A DNA stretch of 42,164 bases from Flavobacteriaceae bacterium UBA2765 (GTDB lineage Bacteria; Bacteroidota; Bacteroidia; Flavobacteriales; Flavobacteriaceae): assembly GCA_002352665.1 (NCBI GenBank), contig DEIV01000128.1, forward strand, positions 1 through 42,164. Reading direction: 5' to 3'. This document shows, piece after piece, positions 24,297-33,062 of the stretch; the first letter of the stretch is position 1, and every line of letters begins with the position of its first letter. The notes beneath the pieces are model-generated. The model ran no database searches. It was not told where the DNA came from and saw nothing but the letters and a program-made list of their open reading frames with translations. A program made the position numbers and the translations under genes.

Positions 24297-25646
24297 TTAT
24301 TGAGATATTCTACCCACCACAAGTAAATAATTTGCAACTTTTATTTTATATTGACTTTTAACATCTATTAAAATATCTCTAGCCTGTTGAGTTAAAGCTC
24401 TAGCTTCCAATAAATCAGAAGTGTTTGTAATACCAGCATCAAAAGTGTCTTCTAATTCTTTCTGATATTCGAATGACTGTTTTAAAGATGTTTTTGCAAT
24501 GTTAATTTGCTTATAACTAATTATTAAGTCTTTGTATGCTTTTGATATTTGTAATTGTAAAAGCTCTGATTTTTCATCTAAATTATTTTTTGCTATTTTA
24601 ATTTTAATTTCATGTTCTTGAAGTTTAAAAGAGCCTCCCCACCAATCTGAAATTGGGATAGATAAAGTTGCAAATGCCAAACCGTAGCTATTATCTTGTT
24701 CATATGCATCTAAATACAAACCTCCAACACCAACAGCTAGTTGGGGAAGATATTCACCCTTAGTCATTTTCTTTTGTAAAACTTCAGCCTCTACAGCTCT
24801 ATTCAACATTTTATATTCTTGACGGTTTGCCAAGGCCATTTTAGCTTCCATAAAATAACTTTCGGGAGGAAGTAAAGAAACTATTGAATCATTTACATTT
24901 ATAGATTCTTTATAAGGAATTCCAATGTGTTGCGAAAAGACCATCTTTAGCATTTCCGTTCCATTATCAAGTTTCAATTTATTGACTTCAATTTTGTTTA
25001 ATTCTAATTTGACTTTTAGTAAATCACTTTTATTAACCAAGCCAGCATCATAATAATCTTGAACTTCTTTTTGCAACGTAAGTAACAGTTTTTTATAACT
25101 TTTAAGTGTTGACTGTTTTTCTTTAAGTGCTACCAATTTCCAATAATAGTCTTCGGTAGTAGCTAAAATTTGATCTGTTGATAAATTGAGTTGAAGTTGA
25201 TTAATTTCCATCCCTAAATTAGCTAGCTTATTCCCGTTTTTTATTTGTCCTCCAGCATATAAAGGTTGTATTGCAGTTACTACGGCGGTATTAGCATAAT
25301 CTAATGACTGGATACTAAGTGCAGGCACATATGCAAATTGAGTTGCAGTACCTATGTTAGCAGGATTTCCATCATATACTGGAAGGTTCATTTCAGGCGT
25401 TTGAATATCCAGCAAATAGTCTGAAGACCGTACAGCAAAGGCTGATGCATTTACTTTTGGAAAATAATTAGTAAAAGCATTTTGTTTTACTTTTTCAGAT
25501 GCTTCTAGTTTTAATCTAGATTCTTTTAAAGTTTTATTGTTTTTTAAAGCTAACTCTTTGCATTTCAAAAGTGTAATGTTTTGAGCTAATACAGGAAATG
25601 TAACTAGACTAAAAAGCAAAAATATACTTATTTTTAAGATTTTCAT
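24297..25646 (-). CDS. TolC-family outer-membrane efflux channel
   Basis: Outer-membrane/periplasmic channel of an RND tripartite pump. From the ATG at 25646 the product is 449 aa with signal peptide MKILKISIFLLFSLVTFPVLAQ. An in-frame ATG 21 bases upstream would put charged residues before it and overlap the pump gene, so it is less likely. The mature part shows two long helical repeats (e.g. LKCKELALKNNKTLKESRL, and a second half near ISKAYKDLIISYKQINIAK) and the repeated D-x-G-x-x-x-x-S-D-L-L pattern (YDAGLVNKSDLL, FDAGITNTSDLL) typical of TolC. Operon partner of the adaptor and pump upstream. Confidence 0.88.
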   Translation of the reverse strand: MKILKISIFLLFSLVTFPVLAQNITLLKCKELALKNNKTLKESRLKLEASEKVKQNAFTNYFPKVNASAFAVRSSDYLLDIQTPEMNLPVYDGNPANIGTATQFAYVPALSIQSLDYANTAVVTAIQPLYAGGQIKNGNKLANLGMEINQLQLNLSTDQILATTEDYYWKLVALKEKQSTLKSYKKLLLTLQKEVQDYYDAGLVNKSDLLKVKLELNKIEVNKLKLDNGTEMLKMVFSQHIGIPYKESINVNDSIVSLLPPESYFMEAKMALANRQEYKMLNRAVEAEVLQKKMTKGEYLPQLAVGVGGLYLDAYEQDNSYGLAFATLSIPISDWWGGSFKLQEHEIKIKIAKNNLDEKSELLQLQISKAYKDLIISYKQINIAKTSLKQSFEYQKELEDTFDAGITNTSDLLEARALTQQARDILIDVKSQYKIKVANYLLVVGRISQ

Positions 25647-25659
25647 TTTACAAAATATT

Positions 25660-28600
25660 TTATTCAATTATTTTCTCAATTTCTTTACTACTGGTAGATT
25701 TCCAATACAGAACAGGAAGTACCAATAATGTAAGTATCATACCAGTAATTAAACCAAAGCAAATTACAGTACCTAATGGTGCCCACAAGGGAGAGTTACT
25801 AATAATCATTGGAATTACACCAACAGCTGCTGCCATAGAAGTAAGAAATATAGGCCGCATTCTTCTTTTTCCTGCTGCTAAACCTGCATCTCTAAAAGAC
25901 ATCTTTTTTGTAACTACCAAATGACTTGCATAATCTACTAGGATAATACCATTTCTAACTACAATACCCATTAACCCTATAATTCCAATAAAAGAAGTAA
26001 AACTAAAAGGGTATTTTAGTAATAATAAACCTAAACCAGCTCCAAAAACACTTAGAAGCATCGTTGACATTATTAATAATGCTCTTCTGATAGTTTTAAA
26101 TTGTAAGATTAAAATAAAAAATATGAGGATAACACTTACTCCAAGTGAAATAGCCATAGGTGTGTAATTTTCAATGGTAGCTTCATTTTCACCTCCGTAA
26201 TTAATACTTAATTCTTCTGGTAATTGTAAAGCATCTATTTCAGGGCGAATTTCTCTGAAAATCTTAGAAGCTATCCCCCCTCGCTCCAGATCTGCCATTA
26301 CGGTAAGTGTTCTCACACCATTTCTTCTAGAAATATTGCCTTCGGTCCATTCTGGTTTAAGCTTTCCAATAGAACGTAATGGTAATGATTCAAATGTAAG
26401 TGGAGAGGTAACATATTGGTTTTCTAAATCATTGATCTCTTTTTTCTCATTTTCTTCTTTAGTGAGAACTACACTAATAGGATAGTCTCCTTCCCATACA
26501 GTTGTTAATGGCAAACCGTCAAGAGAAACAATAAGAGAAGATGAAACAAATGATTTGGCATAACCTAATTTATTCGCTTTATTTTCATTCAGATCAACAG
26601 AAATACCTGGTCGCATCTCTTCCCAATCATTTCTAACCCAAGTAATATCTCTGTTCTTTTGTAAGATTTTCGAAACTTTGTTACTTATATCCTTTAAATC
26701 TTTAATGTTATTTGAAGAAATTCTAACTTCAATAGGCGCTTTAAATGATTCCATTGCCAATTGCTTCCATTTTATATGGGCTTGAGGAAAAATATTACTA
26801 TACTTTTTACTATACTCGTCTAATATTTCAGTAGTTGCTTCTGAAGAACTGGTGTTAATTAAAAGTTGACCATAATTTTTAGCAGGTATATGAGGTGCAT
26901 ATAAAGCATTAAATCTTGGAGACCCATTACCAATAAAACTGGCTACATTTGTAATCCTTGAATCTAATGCCAAAATAGTTTCTAAACTGTCAATTACATT
27001 TTCAGTTTTTGAAAGTGAACTACCTTCAGGTAAATAGACTTCTATCGCAAATTGTTTTCTTTCCATTTCTGGAAACAATTTTTGATTTATATTTAAAAAG
27101 AATAGCACTCCTAATAGTATTGATAATATACCAGCACCGATTGTTAGTTTAGGATATTTAAAAGTTAAGTTCAATGTACTGTTATACCAATTTTGTAAAT
27201 AATCTAAAACACCTTTCCTTTTGGATTTATTTTTTTGATTAAGCCCTTTTTTAATAAGTACATAACTTATAAAAGGCACTAAAAATATAGCCACTATCAT
27301 TGAAATAGCTAATGTAATGCCTATGGTAACAGGAAAAGTGCCAACAAAATCATTAGCAATTCCAGTGAGAAAAAACATAAGTGGGAAAAAGGAAGCTGTA
27401 ATGGCTAATGTAGCAGATAATACAGGAATAAATAGTTCTGTAGCTGCTTTCCATGCTGCATTCCATGGAGTTTCTCCTTCATCTAATTTTTCAATATGCT
27501 CATCTATAATAACAATGGCATTATCTACTACCATCCCTAGAACTACAATTAGAGCTGCTAATGACACAATATGGAGTTGGATACCTACCATTTGCATAAT
27601 TCCTAAAGTAATTAAAACAGAAACAGGAATTGATACAGCGGCAACTGCAGCGACACGATAAGGTAAAAAGATCATGGTTACTATAATAACTGCTATAATT
27701 GCTAATAAAAATTCAACCAAAAAATGGGAAATAGAATCATCTACTACTTCTGGCAGATTGGATATTACATTTAATTTCACATCACTATCAGTGGTTTCAG
27801 AAAATTTGTCAAGTACTTGGCTTACTTCCTTCCCAAAATGCACAATATTGTTGCCTTTTTGCATTTCTAAAGAAAGCAGAAGGGCACTATTGCCATTATT
27901 TCGAATTAAATTATCAGGTTTTTCGTAATGTTTCTCTATGCGAGCAACATCTTTTAAACGTACAATGTTTCCCTGCGGATCTGAGTAAATAATTTGTTCT
28001 TCTAAATCATTAATAGCTTCAAATCGAGGAGGTAAATGAATAGGTAAAACTAAATCCCCATTATCTAATTGGCCAGAGTAATTAAGTGCATCTTGCAACT
28101 TAAATGCCGCTAATATATTTGAAGAATTAACATTAAATTCCGTTAATTTCTCTGGTTTTATATAAATATAAATTTTCTCTTTTTGTGTGCCATACCCTTT
28201 TATTTTAGAGACAGAACTAATCTTTCTAATTTCATCCTTCAAGTCTTCCATTATTACTTCAAGTTCCCTATAACTTTTCTCTTTAGAAGACATGGTAATC
28301 AACAAGGCTGAAGTATCTCCAAAATCATTACTCCCTATCAAGGCAACTACACCTGATGGGAGTTGCATTTTTAGCTCTCCAAGGCCAATTCTAAGTTTTG
28401 ACCAAAATTTATCTGCATTTTTAACATTGTCATTAAGCTCAACATAAACAATCATCATACCTTCTTTGGAATGTGAATAGGTTTTTGCTTTTTTAACTTC
28501 TTCATAACCAAATAGGTAATCTTCAACTTTTGTGGTAAGTTGCTCTTCAACTTCCATTGAAGTAGCTCCTGGGTAAAGTCCTACAACAATACCTTGACGT

Positions 28601-28734
28601 ACCGTAAATTCAGGAAATTCACGCCTTGGCATATTTAGGATTCCAAATATTCCCAAAATCATCATTACTATAACCATAGATAATATGATTTGGTAATGCT
28701 TCATTGCGGCTTCTATGATGTTTATTTTTTTCAT
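25660..28734 (-). CDS. RND-family efflux pump, inner-membrane component
   Basis: Proton-driven exporter of 1024 aa with the 12-helix RND layout: helix 1 (about 14-34), a large periplasmic loop, helices 2-6 (about 335-500), helix 7 (about 530-550), a second loop and helices 8-12 to the C-terminus. The fourth-helix block is VVLGMVVDNAIVIIDEHIE, with one Asp plus Asn where the AcrB class has Asp-Asp. This is typical of the divergent single-Asp RND branch common in Bacteroidota. RPIFLTSMAAAVG near the end is a family block. Substrate not predictable; co-transcription with lipid enzymes suggests lipids, detergents or membrane-active compounds. Confidence 0.92.
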   Translation of the reverse strand: MKKINIIEAAMKHYQIILSMVIVMMILGIFGILNMPRREFPEFTVRQGIVVGLYPGATSMEVEEQLTTKVEDYLFGYEEVKKAKTYSHSKEGMMIVYVELNDNVKNADKFWSKLRIGLGELKMQLPSGVVALIGSNDFGDTSALLITMSSKEKSYRELEVIMEDLKDEIRKISSVSKIKGYGTQKEKIYIYIKPEKLTEFNVNSSNILAAFKLQDALNYSGQLDNGDLVLPIHLPPRFEAINDLEEQIIYSDPQGNIVRLKDVARIEKHYEKPDNLIRNNGNSALLLSLEMQKGNNIVHFGKEVSQVLDKFSETTDSDVKLNVISNLPEVVDDSISHFLVEFLLAIIAVIIVTMIFLPYRVAAVAAVSIPVSVLITLGIMQMVGIQLHIVSLAALIVVLGMVVDNAIVIIDEHIEKLDEGETPWNAAWKAATELFIPVLSATLAITASFFPLMFFLTGIANDFVGTFPVTIGITLAISMIVAIFLVPFISYVLIKKGLNQKNKSKRKGVLDYLQNWYNSTLNLTFKYPKLTIGAGILSILLGVLFFLNINQKLFPEMERKQFAIEVYLPEGSSLSKTENVIDSLETILALDSRITNVASFIGNGSPRFNALYAPHIPAKNYGQLLINTSSSEATTEILDEYSKKYSNIFPQAHIKWKQLAMESFKAPIEVRISSNNIKDLKDISNKVSKILQKNRDITWVRNDWEEMRPGISVDLNENKANKLGYAKSFVSSSLIVSLDGLPLTTVWEGDYPISVVLTKEENEKKEINDLENQYVTSPLTFESLPLRSIGKLKPEWTEGNISRRNGVRTLTVMADLERGGIASKIFREIRPEIDALQLPEELSINYGGENEATIENYTPMAISLGVSVILIFFILILQFKTIRRALLIMSTMLLSVFGAGLGLLLLKYPFSFTSFIGIIGLMGIVVRNGIILVDYASHLVVTKKMSFRDAGLAAGKRRMRPIFLTSMAAAVGVIPMIISNSPLWAPLGTVICFGLITGMILTLLVLPVLYWKSTSSKEIEKIIE

Positions 28735-28777
28735 TCTGAAGTTTTATATTTCTAATTTTATAACAATATTACCTTTG

Positions 28778-29842
28778 TTAGAAAGTTACTTTTACCTCGT
28801 TGGATAATTTCTGTTTGCCTTCTGTAACAACTAAATCTCCTTCAAAAAGACCTGATACTATTTCAATTTTATTATTTATAAATGATCCTAGCTGGACATG
28901 TTTTTTTATAGCAGTTTTAGATTGAGAATCAATAACATAAACAAAGCTTTCTCCTTCTTTATCTTTTATTACACATTGATAGGGGATTGTTATTATATTA
29001 TTTTCTGAACTTATATTTATAGCAATATCACAAGCCATTCCTGGCTTTATCTCCATTTTAGAATTAGGAATAAGAATTTTTATATCATAAGTTTTAGATA
29101 TAGGATTTGCTACTACTCCAATCTTTTCAACTTTACCATTATAAATTTGGCTGCCTAATGCAGGAATAGTAATATTTGCCATTTGTTCCTTCTTAATTTT
29201 ATTGATTTCATTTTCTGGAACAGAGACTCTAATGTACACTTCATCAATAGAAACAATATTAAACACTGGATCCCAAGGAATGGAAGTTTCTCCTATATCT
29301 AAATTACGCATCCCAATAAAACCGTCTGAAGGTGCTTTAAGTGTACCATTAGCAACATTTTGTAAGGCAATCTGATTTGCTGATTTCGCTTGTTCTAATT
29401 TAGTTTTTACATCTTGCCATCTTATTTCTGGCAAACTACCTTTATCGTGTACAGTTTTTAATCTGTTGTAAGCATCTTGAGCCTGTTTTTGAGTTGCTTG
29501 TGTTCCTTGATATGCGTTTTTGAATGAGGCATTTTTCAATATTGCTAATACTTGTCCTTTTTTTACAAAATCTCCTTCGTCAACATTTATTTTAGTTACG
29601 ATTCCGGGAATTAAAAAACTCAACGGAATAGTCTTTTTAGGAATTACATTTCCGTTATAACTCAATTTATTACTGGATGCACCATTAGTTACTTTTTGTA
29701 CTTCAACTTTAATTGGAGCTGTTGAACTATTGCTTTCCAGTTTATTCTGACTCTCTTTGTTATGGCAGCTATATGTCACAATTAAGGGAACTATTAGGAT
29801 ATACCATTTTAATTTTACAATTGATTTAGCTAATTTGTTCAT
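28778..29842 (-). CDS. RND periplasmic adaptor (membrane-fusion protein)
   Basis: 354-aa HlyD/AcrA-type adaptor joining the pump to TolC. An N-terminal hydrophobic stretch ends at Cys26 (VTYSCHNKE); the lipobox is loose, but lipidation is likely for this family. Lipoyl-like halves (DEGDFVKKGQVLAILKN, and later APSDGFIGMRNLDIGE) flank a helical hairpin (about 115-160) rich in Ala/Gln/Lys, followed by beta-barrel (VSVPENEINKI) and membrane-proximal domains. It lies 63 bp after the TetR gene and 43 bp before the pump gene. Confidence 0.88.
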   Translation of the reverse strand: MNKLAKSIVKLKWYILIVPLIVTYSCHNKESQNKLESNSSTAPIKVEVQKVTNGASSNKLSYNGNVIPKKTIPLSFLIPGIVTKINVDEGDFVKKGQVLAILKNASFKNAYQGTQATQKQAQDAYNRLKTVHDKGSLPEIRWQDVKTKLEQAKSANQIALQNVANGTLKAPSDGFIGMRNLDIGETSIPWDPVFNIVSIDEVYIRVSVPENEINKIKKEQMANITIPALGSQIYNGKVEKIGVVANPISKTYDIKILIPNSKMEIKPGMACDIAINISSENNIITIPYQCVIKDKEGESFVYVIDSQSKTAIKKHVQLGSFINNKIEIVSGLFEGDLVVTEGKQKLSNEVKVTF

Positions 29843-29905
29843 GAATTTTAGTTGTTATAATATTTATACTTTTATCGTTTTATAGTCAGTTATGTTTAAA
29901 AAAAA

Positions 29906-30487
29906 TTATCGAGATAATCCTTTTGTAAAGATGTTCATCAAATTTTCAAAATAAGGTGAATATCTATCATATTTATCTTGTAAAAAAAACGGTATTTCTA
30001 ACCCTTTTAATACCATAATATAAACATCTAATAAGACATCTATATCTGTTTGTTCAACAAACTCACCGGTTTTAACCCCTTGTGATATTATCTTTTTTAA
30101 GCTTGCCTTTTCCCAAAGATCTAACTCATTTCTTAATTCATCAATAAAATCGAAATGTTCAAAGAAATCTGCTTTTAAAGTTTCGTGATAGTTAGCGGCT
30201 TCACTTAAAACCTCCATTCTTTTAATTAGATATTCTTTAATTTTACCAGAAGCACTTAAATCTGTATTATCAATAATTATAGACAATTGTGTTTTTAAGC
30301 TTATCATTTCTTTAGATACAACTTCTTTAAACAATTCTTCTTTACTACTAAAATGATAATATAAAGAGCCTTTTGCCTTTCTTGCTATTTTAGCAATTTC
30401 ATCCATTGAAGTTTTATGAAAACCAAACCTGCTAAATAATTTGTTAGCAACACTTAAAATTTTATCCCTAGTATCTTCTAAAGCCAT
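29906..30487 (-). CDS. TetR/AcrR-family regulator (first gene of the RND operon)
   Basis: 193 aa. The HTH is at about 8-52 (DKILSVANKLFSRFGFHKTSMDEIAKIARKAKGSLYYHFSSKEEL) and a helical ligand domain follows. It precedes the adaptor, pump and TolC genes in the same direction, the usual position of a local efflux repressor. On the minus strand TTTG, a 19-bp spacer and TTTCTTTG (close to TAnnTTTG) lie 50-90 bp upstream and may be its promoter. No clean palindrome was found. Confidence 0.88.
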   Translation of the reverse strand: MALEDTRDKILSVANKLFSRFGFHKTSMDEIAKIARKAKGSLYYHFSSKEELFKEVVSKEMISLKTQLSIIIDNTDLSASGKIKEYLIKRMEVLSEAANYHETLKADFFEHFDFIDELRNELDLWEKASLKKIISQGVKTGEFVEQTDIDVLLDVYIMVLKGLEIPFFLQDKYDRYSPYFENLMNIFTKGLSR

Positions 30488-30581
30488 TTTTTTATCCTAT
30501 TTGACTATATTAGTTTTAAAGTACAAAGAAACGGTTTTTTTATAAACTGACAAAATGATTTGTGATTTTTATTCTTTGAAT

Positions 30582-30613
30582 GGAAAATAACTGTTCAATT
30601 TTTATTTAAACAG
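30582..30613 (-). terminator. Probable terminator after the START-domain gene
   Basis: On the minus strand CTGTTTAA and TTGAACAG form an 8-bp stem (one G-T pair) around a short A-rich loop, followed by TTATTTT. It lies 23 bp after the START-domain stop and before the TetR promoter region. Confidence 0.45.
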
Positions 30614-30635
30614 CATTAAGTTATAAGGTATACAA

Positions 30636-31247
30636 TTAAAGCTCTAGAATTGCTCTTAATTTAATTAATGTTTTATAGGGGCCTTCTACTGTAAATAAAC
30701 CAAGAATCCAATCTGGCATAGTAGGACCGGGATAAAATAAGGATTTATATATGACTTTAACCTTATTATCACCTATTGGAGTAAAGACCCATGATCCCGA
30801 CAACTCTTTCGTAATTCTTGTTATTCCTTTTTTGTGAGGAATATAATCTGGTATACCAGTCAAAATAATTTTAACTGTTTTATTAGATACTATAATTTTT
30901 TGATAAAAAGGCATATCTCTATTCTTCAAAGGCCATGGTACTTTAGTTTCAATATAGATATATCTTTCTTTTTTATTAACATCATGAAGTGTTTTTGATA
31001 CGATTACATCTGACATCCATTGAGTGTAACTTTCAACATTTGCAGCTGTATTTAATATTGTATCAATAGTTGTATTAGTAATCATACTCGCTTTAAACTC
31101 AACATTACCTGTTTTTTCAATTTTTCTAGTATGAATTGTAATCCCGTGTATATTTCTCTTTAGATCCCAGTTAATGTCTTGTGCTTTAATAATATTGGCA
31201 CTAGTTACAAATAGAATTAATAAGAATATATTTATTGTATTCTTCAT
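30636..31247 (-). CDS. Exported START-domain (SRPBCC) lipid-binding protein
   Basis: 203 aa from the ATG at 31247. An in-frame TTG 9 bases earlier overlaps the patatin stop and is less likely. Signal peptide about 1-22 (MKNTINIFLLILFVTSANIIKAQ). The mature part is a single START/StAR-like domain: an alpha/beta grip with FKASMITNTTIDTILNTAANVESYTQWM, ETKVPWPLKNRDM and GSWVFTPIGDNKVKVIY. WPLKNRDM is characteristic of bacterial START proteins. Such domains hold a hydrophobic ligand such as a phospholipid or sterol-like lipid. Fourth partner of a patatin and an MscS channel in one operon, so it probably carries or senses membrane lipid products in the periplasm. Confidence 0.82.
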   Translation of the reverse strand: MKNTINIFLLILFVTSANIIKAQDINWDLKRNIHGITIHTRKIEKTGNVEFKASMITNTTIDTILNTAANVESYTQWMSDVIVSKTLHDVNKKERYIYIETKVPWPLKNRDMPFYQKIIVSNKTVKIILTGIPDYIPHKKGITRITKELSGSWVFTPIGDNKVKVIYKSLFYPGPTMPDWILGLFTVEGPYKTLIKLRAILEL

Positions 31248-31252
31248 ATTTA

Positions 31253-32143
31253 TCAATCTTCATTTAATTTATTTTTATACTCTTTAATGTTTTTTAGAGC
31301 TATATGTTTTCCAATTTTAACTAATTCTTCAGCCTTATAAAAATCAAAAACACCACATGAATCAATAGATATGTTTATTAGTATATCTGGAGGGGTCTTT
31401 TCAATTACCATAGCTGAGACCTGATTAATTAATATATTAATGGTTTTAGATATAAGGTTAAAATATGCAAACCTTTCATTTTGTTGAATAGGTAAAATAT
31501 TTTGTAAATGGTTTTTAAAGCTATTCATTTTTTGTGAATAAGCCTTTTGATTTTTATCTTTAACACTTTTCGAAGTAGGAGGTTTATATACCGGAACATC
31601 TGCATTTACATTGACGACGATTAATATATCATTTTTAGTTCTTTTTACATTACTAATAGGAACGTTATTCATAATTCCTCCATCTACCAAAAGAGAATCT
31701 TTTGTTTTTACTGGAACAAATACTGTTGGAATTGAAACAGATGCCCTTACGGCTTCGTATAATCTTCCATTTGTAAAAACTATTTCTTTATTATTAGTAA
31801 TATCGGTAGCTGTAGCAGCATAATTTATTTTTAATTCTTCAATATTCACATCAGGAATAAATTTCTTCATTTTTTTAAATACGCGTTCTCCTTTAACTAA
31901 TCCTTGTGAACTAAAAGTAAAGTCTATAAGCCTAAATATTTCTAATTTATCCAGTGAATAGATCCATTCTTTATACTCTTTTATTTTTCCAACAGCATAA
32001 ACTCCTCCAATTAGTGCACCCATAGAAGTACCTGAAATTGATTTAATATTGAACCCTTGTTTTTCTAATTCTTCAATGACACCAATATGTGCAATTCCTC
32101 TAGCGCCTCCACCAGATAATACTAATGATACATTTTTTTTCAT
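31253..32143 (-). CDS. Patatin-like phospholipase, copy B
   Basis: 296-aa lipid acyl hydrolase. Oxyanion loop GGGARG (11-16), nucleophile Ser40 in GTSMG, Asp154 in VDGG. No signal peptide. Collinear with copy A at 23404-24279 (shared FTFSS-GL-KG-RVF-KMK-FIPD block near 76-99 and identical active-site numbering), so one arose by duplication. The C-terminal half (about 180-230) is longer and more Lys-rich than copy A. It lies 30 bp after the MscS gene and 5 bp before the START gene, a phospholipase with a lipid-binding protein and a tension channel. Exact lipid substrate unknown. Confidence 0.88.
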   Translation of the reverse strand: MKKNVSLVLSGGGARGIAHIGVIEELEKQGFNIKSISGTSMGALIGGVYAVGKIKEYKEWIYSLDKLEIFRLIDFTFSSQGLVKGERVFKKMKKFIPDVNIEELKINYAATATDITNNKEIVFTNGRLYEAVRASVSIPTVFVPVKTKDSLLVDGGIMNNVPISNVKRTKNDILIVVNVNADVPVYKPPTSKSVKDKNQKAYSQKMNSFKNHLQNILPIQQNERFAYFNLISKTINILINQVSAMVIEKTPPDILINISIDSCGVFDFYKAEELVKIGKHIALKNIKEYKNKLNED

Positions 32144-32173
32144 TTTATTAGTTTTATTAGGAGTATCAATATA

Positions 32174-33031
32174 CTATTTATTTTGCGTATTAAAATCGGT
32201 ATCATTCGACTTTAAATGTAAGTCCAATTGAGGAAAAGGAACTGTAATATTTTTTTCAATAAATTTTCTATTGATAATTCTTCTAATATCACTTTTGACT
32301 CTTTCTATTCTAAAAACATTTTCACTATAAAATAAAACTTGAAAATCTAATGACGAATTTCCAAAATTAATAAAGCGTCCTTCTATTAATTCTTTCTTTA
32401 ATACTTCTGGATGCTCTAATGCACTATCTTCAAGAATTTTTATCACTAAATCCACATCACTACCGTAGGCCACGCCAACATTAATTATAAAAATAGTTTT
32501 TTTTGATTGACCACTCCAATTGATTACTTTACTGTTTGTAATCAAAGAGTTAGGAAGCGTAATAATAATTGTATTTCTATTTAATCCTTTAGAAGTACGT
32601 AATCCAATTTCTTTAATAATTACCACATCTCCATCAATATCTAGTATATCGCCAACTTTAACTGAACGTTCAAACAGTAAAATTATACCAGAAATAACAT
32701 CATTAAATATTTGTTGTAATCCAAATCCTACTCCCACAAGTAAAGCCGCAGAACCCGTTAATAGTAAATTAAGTTTAATACCAACTGTTTCTAACATTAA
32801 ACCAATAGAAATTATCCATATAATATATTTAATGAGTTGATATAATGCAAAAATACTCCCATCGTCTAACTGGTTAATTTTATGTTTACGGGTTAAGGCT
32901 TTTTTAATTATTACTAAAATTAATTTAGTTATTAAAAATATTGCCAGAAGACCTAATAAATTAACAACTGTAAGCGTATATTCTTTATAATTTAATATTT
33001 CAAAGTGTAAAAAACTGTTTATTGTTTCCAT
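32174..33031 (-). CDS. MscS-family mechanosensitive channel
   Basis: Small-conductance tension-gated channel, 285 aa, with three membrane helices (about 18-42, 62-85, 90-115). The pore helix and beta-domain junction reads LLVGVGFGLQQIFNDVISG, then RSVKVGDILDIDG, a clear MscS signature. The cytoplasmic beta and alpha/beta domains follow to about 275. It relieves hypo-osmotic pressure or senses membrane tension. Between a membrane-anchored kinase-like protein and a phospholipase, it fits a membrane-stress operon. Confidence 0.9.
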   Translation of the reverse strand: METINSFLHFEILNYKEYTLTVVNLLGLLAIFLITKLILVIIKKALTRKHKINQLDDGSIFALYQLIKYIIWIISIGLMLETVGIKLNLLLTGSAALLVGVGFGLQQIFNDVISGIILLFERSVKVGDILDIDGDVVIIKEIGLRTSKGLNRNTIIITLPNSLITNSKVINWSGQSKKTIFIINVGVAYGSDVDLVIKILEDSALEHPEVLKKELIEGRFINFGNSSLDFQVLFYSENVFRIERVKSDIRRIINRKFIEKNITVPFPQLDLHLKSNDTDFNTQNK

Positions 33032-33062
33032 TTAATTTATAGTATATAATATAAAATCTATT

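Noticed and set aside
27317..27928. Two plus-strand open frames inside the RND pump gene
   Set aside because: Antisense to a highly conserved membrane protein; composition (Thr/Ile-rich) is that of a shadow frame.
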